64,000 bases of DNA from contig NZ_DGIR01000041.1 of NCBI RefSeq assembly GCF_002386445.1, positions 62,608 to 126,607 on the forward strand, written 5' to 3'. The stretch comes from Pseudomonas sp. UBA4617. Its GTDB lineage: Bacteria; Pseudomonadota; Gammaproteobacteria; Pseudomonadales; Pseudomonadaceae. A model generated the notes under the pieces. That model saw nothing but the letters and a program-made list of their open reading frames with translations, had not been told where the DNA came from and searched no databases. Positions 42,169-50,499 of this stretch are shown in pieces. The translations under genes were made by a program, and so were the position numbers. How positions within the stretch are numbered: position 1 is the first letter of the stretch; every line of letters begins with the position of its first letter.

Positions 42169-42687
42169 TTGTCTTCTGCACAGAGTCCAAATGTCGATCT
42201 GGTCGGTGCGCTGTACCGCGACCATCGCAGCTGGCTGCTCGCCTGGCTGCAACGCAGCATGGCCTGCCGCCAACGTGCCGAAGACCTCAGCCAGGACACC
42301 TTCGTACGCCTGCTCGGCCGCGCGCAACTGGACACCCCCCGCGAACCCCGGGCATTCCTCGCTGCAGTGGCCAAGGGCCTGTTGTTCGACCACTTCCGCC
42401 GCGCCGCGCTGGAACAGGCCTACCTGGCCGAGCTGGCCCTGATGCCGGAAGCCGAGCAACCTTCTCCGGAAGTGCAGCACCTGGTTCTCGAGGACCTCAA
42501 GGCCATCGACCGCCTGCTGGGCAAGCTGTCGAGCAAGGCGCGCGCGGCGTTCCTGTACAACCGTCTGGACGGCATGGGCCATGGCGAAATTGCCGAGCGC
42601 CTGGGCGTTTCGGTGTCACGGGTGCGCCAGTACATCGCCCAGGGCCTGCGCCAGTGCTACACGGCCCTGTACGGGGAGCCAACGTGA
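42169..42687 (+). CDS. FecI-like ECF sigma factor
   Basis: 172 aa from a TTG at 42169 preceded by GGGGGCG; an ATG at 42145 would start only 3 nt after the Fur box and lacks a ribosome binding site. Region 2 (ALYRDHRSWLLAWLQR...AEDLSQDTFVRLL) and region 4 (GHGEIAERLGVSVSRVRQYI) are clear. It should direct RNA polymerase to the receptor gene after ferri-siderophore binding. The stop overlaps the FecR start. Confidence 0.9.
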   Translation: MSSAQSPNVDLVGALYRDHRSWLLAWLQRSMACRQRAEDLSQDTFVRLLGRAQLDTPREPRAFLAAVAKGLLFDHFRRAALEQAYLAELALMPEAEQPSPEVQHLVLEDLKAIDRLLGKLSSKARAAFLYNRLDGMGHGEIAERLGVSVSRVRQYIAQGLRQCYTALYGEPT

Positions 42688-43640
42688 GCAATGCCCCGGT
42701 TTCATCCCGCGTGCTGGAAGCCGCGATTGCCTGGAAACTCAGCCTCGACAGTGGCAGTGGCACGCCCGATGACCGCAGCGAATTCATGCGCTGGCATGCT
42801 GCCAGCGAGGAGCATGCCCGCGCCTGGCGCCAACTGGGCGCGATGGACCAGCGCGTCGGCGCGGCAGCCGGCCCGGCACGCCAGGCCCTGGTGCAGTCGC
42901 GCGTCGGCCTGCGCCGGCGTATCGGCAAGGTTGGCAGTGGGCTGGCCGGCATGTTCCTGCTCGGCTCGCTGCTGGCTTGGGTCGGCGCACCGTCGCTCGC
43001 GCCGAGCTACTGGCTGGCCGACCAACGCACCGCCACCGGAGAGCTGCGTACCCTGCGCCTGGAAGACGGCACCTTGCTGAGCCTGAACAGCCATACCGCC
43101 GTGGATATCGACTACGCAGGGGAACAGCGGAGCATCGTCCTGCACCAGGGGGAAATCTCGGTACAGACCGGCCATCAGGACCCGCGCCCGTTGCTGGTCA
43201 GCACCGACGATGGGCGCCTGCGTCCATTGGGCACGCGCTTCCTGGTGCGCCGTGAAGCCAAGGGTACACGCCTGGAAGTGCTGCAAGCCTCGGTCGCCGC
43301 CATGCCGCTGAACAGCGGTGATGAACAGGTGCTGCGCGAAGGCCAGCAAGTGCTGATGAACGCCAACGGCCTTGGCCGGGTCAGCGCGGTAGACGCCGGT
43401 GCCGACGCCTGGACTCGCGGCATGCTGGTGGTGGACAACGTGCGTCTGGCTGACCTGCTGGCCGCATTGGGGCAGTACCGCAGCGGTTACCTCGGCGTGG
43501 ATGCCAAAGTCGCCGACCTGCGGGTGACCGGCAGCTTCCCGCTGACCGACACCGACCTGGCCTTGGCGTCGTTGGTGCCGGTATTGCCGGTGAAGATCCA
43601 ACGGCTTACCCAGTGGTGGGTGACCGTGGTGCCCAAGTAG
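42684..43640 (+). CDS. FecR-like anti-sigma factor
   Basis: 318 aa from the GTG at 42684 (GGGGAG upstream; ATGA-type overlap with the sigma stop, read as GTGA). It has an N-terminal cytosolic anti-sigma domain with WRQLGAMDQRV, one transmembrane segment (~90-110, LAGMFLLGSLLAWVGA) and a periplasmic FecR domain, ending in an STN-like segment that contacts the receptor. It transmits the receptor signal to the sigma factor, probably after proteolysis. Confidence 0.92.
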   Translation: MSNAPVSSRVLEAAIAWKLSLDSGSGTPDDRSEFMRWHAASEEHARAWRQLGAMDQRVGAAAGPARQALVQSRVGLRRRIGKVGSGLAGMFLLGSLLAWVGAPSLAPSYWLADQRTATGELRTLRLEDGTLLSLNSHTAVDIDYAGEQRSIVLHQGEISVQTGHQDPRPLLVSTDDGRLRPLGTRFLVRREAKGTRLEVLQASVAAMPLNSGDEQVLREGQQVLMNANGLGRVSAVDAGADAWTRGMLVVDNVRLADLLAALGQYRSGYLGVDAKVADLRVTGSFPLTDTDLALASLVPVLPVKIQRLTQWWVTVVPK

Positions 43641-43650
43641 CGAGCAGGCC

Positions 43651-43738
43651 CGTGTTGGAGCGGTTCATCCGCGAACGACGACGAAGCCGGTCCATGCACC
43701 GGGTTGGATAGTTCGCAGGTAAACCCGCCCCCACAGGG
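43651..43738. repeat. Degenerate REP pair (BIME)
   Basis: TTGGAGCGGTTCATCCGCGAA and, inverted, TTCGCAGGTAAACCCGCCCCC are the eroded outer ends of a REP pair between the anti-sigma and receptor genes; 3' stabilisation or partial termination is possible. Confidence 0.6.
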
Positions 43739-43851
43739 TCGGCAAGCGCCAAGTTGAAATAATTCTCGATATTTTTCAGATTCGCCCTGTCACTTTTCCA
43801 ATCTCGCTCGGCAAGGAAGCAGTAAGCACTTACCCGTCGAGGAGCCGCTGC

Positions 43852-46284
43852 ATGTCCCGTGCTGTTGAACGTATCCTGCGCCCAAGCCTGATCGCCCTGG
43901 CCATCGCGGTAGCCGCGCCAGTGGTCAGCCCTGCCCTGTACGCCGCCGAGCCAACCGCCGCGCGCGCCTACGACCTGCCCAGCGCCCCGCTGGCTTCCAC
44001 CCTCAACCAGATCGCCAGCCAGACCGGCATCGCCCTGGCCATCGACCCGGCTCTGGTCAGCGGCCGCAGTTCGGCCCCGGTAAGCGGCCAGTACGACGGC
44101 CTGGGCGCGCTCCAGGCCGCCTTGCTCGGCACCGGGCTACAGCTGCAACAGAGCAGCGTTGGCAGCTACAGTCTGGTGCCAGTCCCGCAAGGCAGCCTGG
44201 CCTTGCCGGCAACCACCGTGGAGGGGGCCAGCATCAGCGAAAGCGCGTGGGGTCCGGTCGAAGGCTACGTGGCCAAGCGCACAGCCGTCGGTACCAAGAC
44301 CGATACCGCCCTGGTCGAGGTGCCGCGTTCGGTCTCCGTCGCCACCCGCGAGCAAATGAAAGACCGCGGCGTACACAGCCTCGACGATGCCGTGCGCTAC
44401 ATGCCGGGTATCGTGTCGGCCAGCTTTGGCAGTGACACGCGGTATGACTGGATGCGCGTGCGGGGCTTCGAGCCGACCCAGTTTCTCGATGGCCTGCCGT
44501 TGCCACGTGGGGTATACGCCAACCCAAAAGCCGAGACCTGGAACCTCGACCGCCTCGCCCTGCTGCGCGGGCCGGCTTCGTCGATCTATGGCCAGACTCC
44601 GCCCGGTGGCCTACTGGACATGGTCAGCCGCCGCCCGCAAGCGGAAAGCGCGCATGAAGTCGAGCTGCAATACGGCAGCGACAACCATCGCCAGATCAAC
44701 TTCGCCAGCACCGGCAAGATCGACGACGAAGGCCGCTTTCTGTATGGCGTCAGCGGGGTCATCCGCGACGGTGGTACGCAGATCGACCATATCGACGACA
44801 AGCGCTACAACATCGCCCCGAGCCTGACCTGGAACATCGACGAAGACACCTCGCTCACCTTGCTCACCCAGTTCACCCGCGACGATACCGGCGCCACCAG
44901 CCAGTTCCGGCCAATCCAGGGCACCAAGATCGACATGCCGTTCGGCAAGATCTCCCACCACAAGAACCTCGGTGACCCTGACTACGAATTCTACGACCGC
45001 ACCTACTACGCGCTGGGCTACGCCTTCGAGCACCGCATCAACGACGTGTGGCAGTTCCGTCAGAATCTGCGCTACACCAAGTCGGATCTGGCCTTCCAGA
45101 CGATCACGCCCGGTAGTTACAACAAGGACAATCCTCCGGTGAAAGACGACGGCACGGTCAGCCGCATGTCCACCAACACCGACGAGGACATCAGCCAGTT
45201 CGCGGTGGATAACAACTTCCAGGCCGACTTTGCCACCGGTGACATTACCCACACCTTGCTGATCGGCCTGGACCACCAGCGCATCAATACCAACTACCTG
45301 TCGATATTCGGCTTCAACGTGCCGGACAGCAACGTCAACAAACCGGTTTACGGGCTGCCGATCACCCGTCCGGACCGCTCCACCGCGTTCTACGACTACA
45401 ACCAGAAAACCCGCCAGACCGGCGTGTATGTCCAGGACCAGATGGCCCTCGACAATTGGCGCCTGACCCTCGGTGGGCGTGAAGACTGGGTGCATACCGG
45501 CACCAGATTCTTCAACCAGAGCGATGCCACCAATACCCAGCGCGACAAGAAGTTCAGCGGCAACGCAGCCATCAGCTACGTGTTCGATTCAGGCTTCGTA
45601 CCCTACCTGTCGTATGCCGAGTCGTTCCAGCCGTCCAGCAATGCCAGTGTGTCGGCAACCGACTCGTTCAAGCCCACCGAAGGCAAGCAGTGGGAACTGG
45701 GCGTGAAATACCAGCCTCCGGGCTCCAACACCCTGCTGTCGGCGGCCGTGTATGACCTGACCCAGAAAAACGTCTCGGTGACCGACAGCGTCGGTGGCGT
45801 GACCATCACCAGCCAGACCGGCGAAGTGAAAGTGCGTGGCCTGGAACTCGAAGCAGTTTCCGATGTGACCGAGAACCTGAAGCTGATTGCCGCCTACACC
45901 CTGGCCAAGTCGGAAGTGCAGGACGGCGATTTCAAAGGCAACCGCCTGCAACTGATGCCCAACCAGCAGGCGTCGGTGTGGGGCGACTACACCTGGCATG
46001 CGGGCGTACTCGATGGCTTCGGCATTGGCCTGGGTGCGCGGTATACCGGCAATTCCTATGGCGACCAGGCCAATACCTACCTGGGCAAGGCCAACGCCTA
46101 CACGGTTTTCGATGCTTCCGTGCATTACGACCTGGGCCGCCTGAACAACAGCCTGAAGGGCGCTTCAGTGGCGGTCAATGCCACCAACCTGCTGGACAAA
46201 GACTACCTCTCCACCTGTGACTCGTACTACTGCTACTACGGTGACGAGCGTAGCGTCGTGGCCAGTGCCACTTATAAGTTCTGA
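43852..46284 (+). CDS. TonB-dependent ferri-siderophore receptor with STN signalling domain
   Basis: 810 aa: signal peptide (~1-40, ends in YAAE), STN domain (~45-110, YDLPSAPLASTLNQIASQTG), plug (~145-260) and a 22-stranded barrel ending in an aromatic (ATYKF). The STN domain is the hallmark of transducers that talk to FecR. The NLLDKDYLSTCDSYYCYYGD stretch near the end is typical of hydroxamate receptors (FhuA/FoxA/FcuA). With a PepSY gene next, ferrioxamine or ferrichrome uptake is likely; the ligand is inferred. Confidence 0.93.
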   Translation: MSRAVERILRPSLIALAIAVAAPVVSPALYAAEPTAARAYDLPSAPLASTLNQIASQTGIALAIDPALVSGRSSAPVSGQYDGLGALQAALLGTGLQLQQSSVGSYSLVPVPQGSLALPATTVEGASISESAWGPVEGYVAKRTAVGTKTDTALVEVPRSVSVATREQMKDRGVHSLDDAVRYMPGIVSASFGSDTRYDWMRVRGFEPTQFLDGLPLPRGVYANPKAETWNLDRLALLRGPASSIYGQTPPGGLLDMVSRRPQAESAHEVELQYGSDNHRQINFASTGKIDDEGRFLYGVSGVIRDGGTQIDHIDDKRYNIAPSLTWNIDEDTSLTLLTQFTRDDTGATSQFRPIQGTKIDMPFGKISHHKNLGDPDYEFYDRTYYALGYAFEHRINDVWQFRQNLRYTKSDLAFQTITPGSYNKDNPPVKDDGTVSRMSTNTDEDISQFAVDNNFQADFATGDITHTLLIGLDHQRINTNYLSIFGFNVPDSNVNKPVYGLPITRPDRSTAFYDYNQKTRQTGVYVQDQMALDNWRLTLGGREDWVHTGTRFFNQSDATNTQRDKKFSGNAAISYVFDSGFVPYLSYAESFQPSSNASVSATDSFKPTEGKQWELGVKYQPPGSNTLLSAAVYDLTQKNVSVTDSVGGVTITSQTGEVKVRGLELEAVSDVTENLKLIAAYTLAKSEVQDGDFKGNRLQLMPNQQASVWGDYTWHAGVLDGFGIGLGARYTGNSYGDQANTYLGKANAYTVFDASVHYDLGRLNNSLKGASVAVNATNLLDKDYLSTCDSYYCYYGDERSVVASATYKF

Positions 46285-46290
46285 GTGCAC

Positions 46291-46311
46291 TGGGGCCGCC
46301 TTGCGGCCCCA
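46291..46311 (+). terminator. Hairpin after the receptor gene
   Basis: TGGGGCCGC-CTT-GCGGCCCCA forms a 9-bp stem with no T-run, 6 nt after the stop. It may attenuate transcription into the PepSY gene. Confidence 0.6.
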
Positions 46312-46341
46312 GGCACCAACAGGCAAGCAATCGGTACCGTG

Positions 46342-47454
46342 ATGAAAAGCCCAACCATCCGCCGCTGGTCGGTGATCCACACCTGGAGCAGCCTGATCTG
46401 CACACTGTTCCTGCTGTTGCTGGCGCTCACCGGCCTGCCACTGATCTTCCACCACGAACTCGAACAGTTGCTCGGCGACGCGCCCGAACTGCGCGAAATG
46501 CCGGCCGACACCCCGCATCTGGACCTTCAGCAACTGCTGGCCAGCGCCGAACAGCATCGCCCAGGCGAGGTGGTGCAGTACTTCGGCTACGACGAAGACG
46601 AACCCAACGGCGTGATAGCCATCACGGCTGCCACCGCCGGCACCGAACCCAACGCCTCGCATACCTTCATGCTCGACGCCCGCACCGGCGAGCCGGTGCC
46701 CATGCCCGCCGCCAATGGCGGCTTCATGATGGTGATGCTGCGCCTGCACGTCGACATGTTCGCCGGGTTGCCCGGCAAGCTGCTGCTGGCCTCGATGGGC
46801 GTACTGTTCATGGTCGCGATCATTTCCGGCATCGTGCTCTACGCGCCATTCATGCGTCGCCTCCAGTTCGGTACGGTACGCCATGACAGGTCCCGCCACT
46901 TGCGTTGGCTCGACCTGCATAACCTGATCGGCATCGTGACCTTGGCCTGGGCACTGACGGTAGGGGTCACCGGAGTCATCAGCGCGCTGTCCGACCTGGT
47001 CATTGCGGCCTGGCGCAACGACAGCCTGGCGGCCATGGTTGCCCCTTATCGTGACGCCCCACCCCTCACCGAGCGCGCCTCGATCAGCCAGCTGCCAAGC
47101 ATCGCCAGGCAATCCACCCTTGGCATGCGTCCCGACTTTATTGCCTTCCCCGGTACCCGTTTCTCCAGCGAGCATCACTATGCGGTGTTCATGAAGGGCA
47201 CCACGCACCTGACCTCGCACCTGCTGACACCGGTGCTGATCGATGCGCGCACCCTGCAAGTGACCGCCGTTGGCGCTCGTCCCTGGTACATGGATGCAAT
47301 GGGGTTGTCGCAGCCGCTGCACTTTGGTGATTACGGCGGCAGGCCCATGCAGATCCTCTGGGCCGTGCTCGACGTGCTGACGATCGTGGTGCTCGGCAGT
47401 GGCGTCTATCTATGGTGGGGCAAGCAACGGCGTGCCAGGGCGGTAAAGGCATGA
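46342..47454 (+). CDS. PepSY-associated membrane protein (FoxB/PiuB-like)
   Basis: 370 aa with four transmembrane helices (~15-35, ~135-160, ~185-205, ~340-360), conserved His residues in HTW, HHEL and the helix LRLHVDMF, and PepSY-type periplasmic segments. Such proteins are haem-containing inner-membrane reductases that release iron from siderophores. The start is the ATG at 46342 or GTG at 46339. It overlaps the next small gene by 4 nt. Confidence 0.85.
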   Translation: MKSPTIRRWSVIHTWSSLICTLFLLLLALTGLPLIFHHELEQLLGDAPELREMPADTPHLDLQQLLASAEQHRPGEVVQYFGYDEDEPNGVIAITAATAGTEPNASHTFMLDARTGEPVPMPAANGGFMMVMLRLHVDMFAGLPGKLLLASMGVLFMVAIISGIVLYAPFMRRLQFGTVRHDRSRHLRWLDLHNLIGIVTLAWALTVGVTGVISALSDLVIAAWRNDSLAAMVAPYRDAPPLTERASISQLPSIARQSTLGMRPDFIAFPGTRFSSEHHYAVFMKGTTHLTSHLLTPVLIDARTLQVTAVGARPWYMDAMGLSQPLHFGDYGGRPMQILWAVLDVLTIVVLGSGVYLWWGKQRRARAVKA

Positions 47455-47627
47455 GCCATCGTTCGCAATCTTCTGCCAAGGTCTTTGCCTGGCCGGCAGC
47501 CATTGCCCTGCTCGGTGCACTGGGTTTGTTCGCGGCCCTGCTCGGTGACGGCGCCTGGGACATGCTTGCCTGGTTCGGCCTTGGCATCCCGGCATGGCTA
47601 GGCCTGCGCAGCCTGCTGTGGCGGTGA
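47451..47627 (+). CDS. 58-aa two-helix membrane protein of the iron-uptake operon
   Basis: A Ser/Arg-rich N-terminus is followed by two hydrophobic helices (~12-32 and ~36-55). The ATG overlaps the PepSY stop (ATGA), so both are coupled. Small membrane partners of this sort accompany PepSY genes in Pseudomonas Fox-like loci; function unknown. Confidence 0.75.
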   Translation: MSHRSQSSAKVFAWPAAIALLGALGLFAALLGDGAWDMLAWFGLGIPAWLGLRSLLWR

Positions 47628-47697
47628 GGTAGCCAGCTACCGCCCGGCCACCGCATCGGCCCGCAAAATGCCTGCTCCCATTCGCCAGGAGCTCAGC

Positions 47698-50499
47698 ATG
47701 CTACCCCTGCAACGTATCGACTTCCTGAACCTGCAAGTGCTGGAGCTGCTTGCAAAGATGCCGGCCCCTGGCCTGCCACAGCCATCACGCCAGCAGCTGC
47801 ATGGCGAAATTGCCGAGTTCTGGGCCGCTGTCGATCGCCAGGGCCGTTCGCGACGCGTTCGGCTTGCCGACATTCGTCGTGCAATGATGCATGCCGAAAT
47901 TGCCCTGCGCCTGGCCGACCAGACGCTGAGCACAGACCTGGCTACCGTCATCACCACTTTTCTCGACCTGCCCTGCGCCTGGCAGCGCAGCGCCCAGCCA
48001 CGGGCACAGCGCGCCCAGGCCTACCGCCCCACCCTCTCGCGCAGCAGCCCGGCATGGCGAGCGAGCCTCCCCGGCATGTTCGTGATCGTTACCGGTCAGG
48101 AAGAAGGTAACGACCTTGAGCCCGGCCAGGCGACAGGCCCGGTAATACTCTGCGGACTGTCCCAAGGCATTGAAACCTATTCATCACTGGGTGACTTGCA
48201 CCACGAACTGTGCGAACGCCTCGACGACCCGCTGCAGCGCTCCCCGCTGCTGCAGTTGCTGGTAGACGAAGGACGCATCGAAACCGCCGGGCAAGCCGAC
48301 CGCCTGAGTTACAAGTGGTACGCCGATGACCCCCTGCTGGATCAGGTCGATAGCCTGCTCGATGCGCAGCGCCTGCGGCTCAACCTCGTCTGGTCGAGGC
48401 TGCCGCCAAATGCAACTGTGGCCGTCGACGATTTGCGCAAAGCCATGACGCTTGCGGAGGAATCCGGTAGCAAGGCCCTGCTCGATACCCGCTACGCCAT
48501 GCTCCTTGAGAAAAACCTTCCCGACTGGCTACGCTCGGCAAGTCCGCAGGCGCTCACTCACATCATGCAAAGCATGCAGGAGCTTGTTGCCGCCGGCCAA
48601 AGCGTTGCGGCCCCCGGCATTCTTACCCTCAGGCAGTTCAAACAGGCCAATACGTTGCAAGCCTGGGCCAGGGAACGCGTGCGATCCAGGCTACGCAACG
48701 ATCTGGGGCTGACGATTGCACCTTCAAATATCATCGTCAACGTCGTTCACACGCGTCAGACCGGGCCTTGGATCAACCCGCTGAATCCCTCGATCTACGT
48801 CACCTGGCGAGGTTTCCAGAGGGTCAATGGCGAGCTGGTGGAAGCCGTACGCATGAGTTATCCGCTGGATGAACTGGCCGTACGCAACCTGGCATGGTTC
48901 GACTATGACTTCTGGCTGACCGCGCGGGTGACGGCCCGTGACGGTACAAGCCTTCCAGCAGCACTGAGCCCTGCATACATCAAGGCGCTGGTCAGAAGTC
49001 TGAATGTGGGGGATGGCTATGCGAGCTACCTGCGTACCCAACTGATCGACTCATCTGCGGGAAGGTGGCGACTGCACGCCCACGCCAAGGTCAATCGGGC
49101 CCGCATGCGCGCCGAAGCAGCCAAGGCGCGCTATGCAGGGCACTTGTCGCAGGCCTGGTCGGAACGGGACTACCGTTGGATAGAGCAAGTACTGGCACAG
49201 CCGCACAATGCCCTGCGCCCACCCGTGGATGGGCACACCGTGGTGGTCCGCCAGCTCCTGGTCCATCAACATACGGTGCAGGGAGTGCTGCTGCTTGCCA
49301 GTAACTCGCCCAGCGTCAGCTCGTTCGTGCTCTATACGCCCGACGCACCCGACAGGCGTGCCTGGCGGTCATTTTCAGGGCCACGTGCGTTGCTGAAGCT
49401 GCTTCGCGACAAACCACCACTGCGCACCTATATCGCACAACGTCTCATGCTTCTGCCACCCTCCTGGGTCGAGGATCTTCTGCGCAACGGTGGGCTGGGC
49501 AAGCAGTTGCAAACCCCCGCCATCAACGACGACCTGTTCTACAGTTGCTACATGGCTGAAGTTCGCAGCCTGCTGGCAGCGGCTGACAGTGACAGCCGCA
49601 GTACAGCCGAGGTCGATGCCGAGCAAGCGCTGTCGTTAAGCTGGACCCTGCTGGACCTGATCAGCATCGTTCTACCGGTGAAACTCATGATCCCGCTTTC
49701 ACTTGGGCGCATGGCCCTGGAAATCTGGAACGGCGTCGAAGCGTATCGCCGCGAGGACCTCAACGGAGTACTGACTCATGCCTACAATGCCCTAAGCCAT
49801 ATCAACGATGCCGGCACCAGCCTGGCCAGTACCGGGCTGATGCGCCGCCTGATGCGCGGCATGCCCAAGCAACCACCATTGCCGCTACCACTGCGTTTCA
49901 GCATCAACCCGGAAACCAGCTCCCTGCGTTATCGAATCGACGGCGTGCATGGCGAGCAAGTGTATGAGAAGGCATCAGCCTTTGAAGGATTGTCCGAGTA
50001 CTTCATTCAGGACCGCCACGGTCGCTACTACAAGGTTTCCTTCGATGGCAGCCGCTGGCGGGCGATCGACCCGGACGTGCCCGACGCCTACCTCACGCAG
50101 CCCATCAAGCGCCTGGCCAACGGTGACTGGGTGATCGACTCGCCATTGCTGTGGTACGACGGCCTACCGAACCTGGAACGTCTGTTTGATGATTGCCGCC
50201 TGAAGGTGCACCTGCACGGCACGTTGGCAGGCGAACCTGAAGGTCTGTTCCAGGCACACGATCAGCTGTACCTGCAGACCCGCAGCGGGCAACTGCCATT
50301 ACGTCGGCACCTGTTGCCCGACCGCTACCATTTACAGATACCCGAGGCCGCCCAGGCCAAGGTCGTGCCCTGGGCGACCTTGCGCTGGCTGCACGGCCAG
50401 TGGCGAATCCGCGTGCGCCAGGCAGGGCGCAGCAGTGAGTGGCTGCCGTTGCCGGATGCCTACTCGGCAAGCCTTGGCAGCAGCCGGTCGAGCCGCTGA
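47698..50499 (+). CDS. Large DUF6543-like (dermonecrotic-toxin-related) protein
   Basis: 933 aa from the ATG at 47698, with GGAG eight bases before it. The central region (DAPDRRAWRSFSGPRALLKLL) and a hydrophobic helix patch near 650-700 (LLDLISIVLPVKLMIPLSLG) are typical of Pseudomonas proteins carrying DUF6543/dermonecrotic-toxin N-domains. The C-terminal 200 residues form a Tyr/Arg-rich repeat-like region of unknown role. No signal peptide is seen. The enzymatic part is not obvious, so toxin function is a family-level guess. Its 3' end overlaps the LPS kinase gene on the other strand by 40 bp. Confidence 0.7.
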   Translation: MLPLQRIDFLNLQVLELLAKMPAPGLPQPSRQQLHGEIAEFWAAVDRQGRSRRVRLADIRRAMMHAEIALRLADQTLSTDLATVITTFLDLPCAWQRSAQPRAQRAQAYRPTLSRSSPAWRASLPGMFVIVTGQEEGNDLEPGQATGPVILCGLSQGIETYSSLGDLHHELCERLDDPLQRSPLLQLLVDEGRIETAGQADRLSYKWYADDPLLDQVDSLLDAQRLRLNLVWSRLPPNATVAVDDLRKAMTLAEESGSKALLDTRYAMLLEKNLPDWLRSASPQALTHIMQSMQELVAAGQSVAAPGILTLRQFKQANTLQAWARERVRSRLRNDLGLTIAPSNIIVNVVHTRQTGPWINPLNPSIYVTWRGFQRVNGELVEAVRMSYPLDELAVRNLAWFDYDFWLTARVTARDGTSLPAALSPAYIKALVRSLNVGDGYASYLRTQLIDSSAGRWRLHAHAKVNRARMRAEAAKARYAGHLSQAWSERDYRWIEQVLAQPHNALRPPVDGHTVVVRQLLVHQHTVQGVLLLASNSPSVSSFVLYTPDAPDRRAWRSFSGPRALLKLLRDKPPLRTYIAQRLMLLPPSWVEDLLRNGGLGKQLQTPAINDDLFYSCYMAEVRSLLAAADSDSRSTAEVDAEQALSLSWTLLDLISIVLPVKLMIPLSLGRMALEIWNGVEAYRREDLNGVLTHAYNALSHINDAGTSLASTGLMRRLMRGMPKQPPLPLPLRFSINPETSSLRYRIDGVHGEQVYEKASAFEGLSEYFIQDRHGRYYKVSFDGSRWRAIDPDVPDAYLTQPIKRLANGDWVIDSPLLWYDGLPNLERLFDDCRLKVHLHGTLAGEPEGLFQAHDQLYLQTRSGQLPLRRHLLPDRYHLQIPEAAQAKVVPWATLRWLHGQWRIRVRQAGRSSEWLPLPDAYSASLGSSRSSR

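Noticed and set aside
43750..43800. A Fur box directly before the TonB receptor
   Set aside because: The A+T-rich GAAATAATTCTCGATATTT stretch matches the 19-mer too poorly; control by the sigma factor is the simpler reading.
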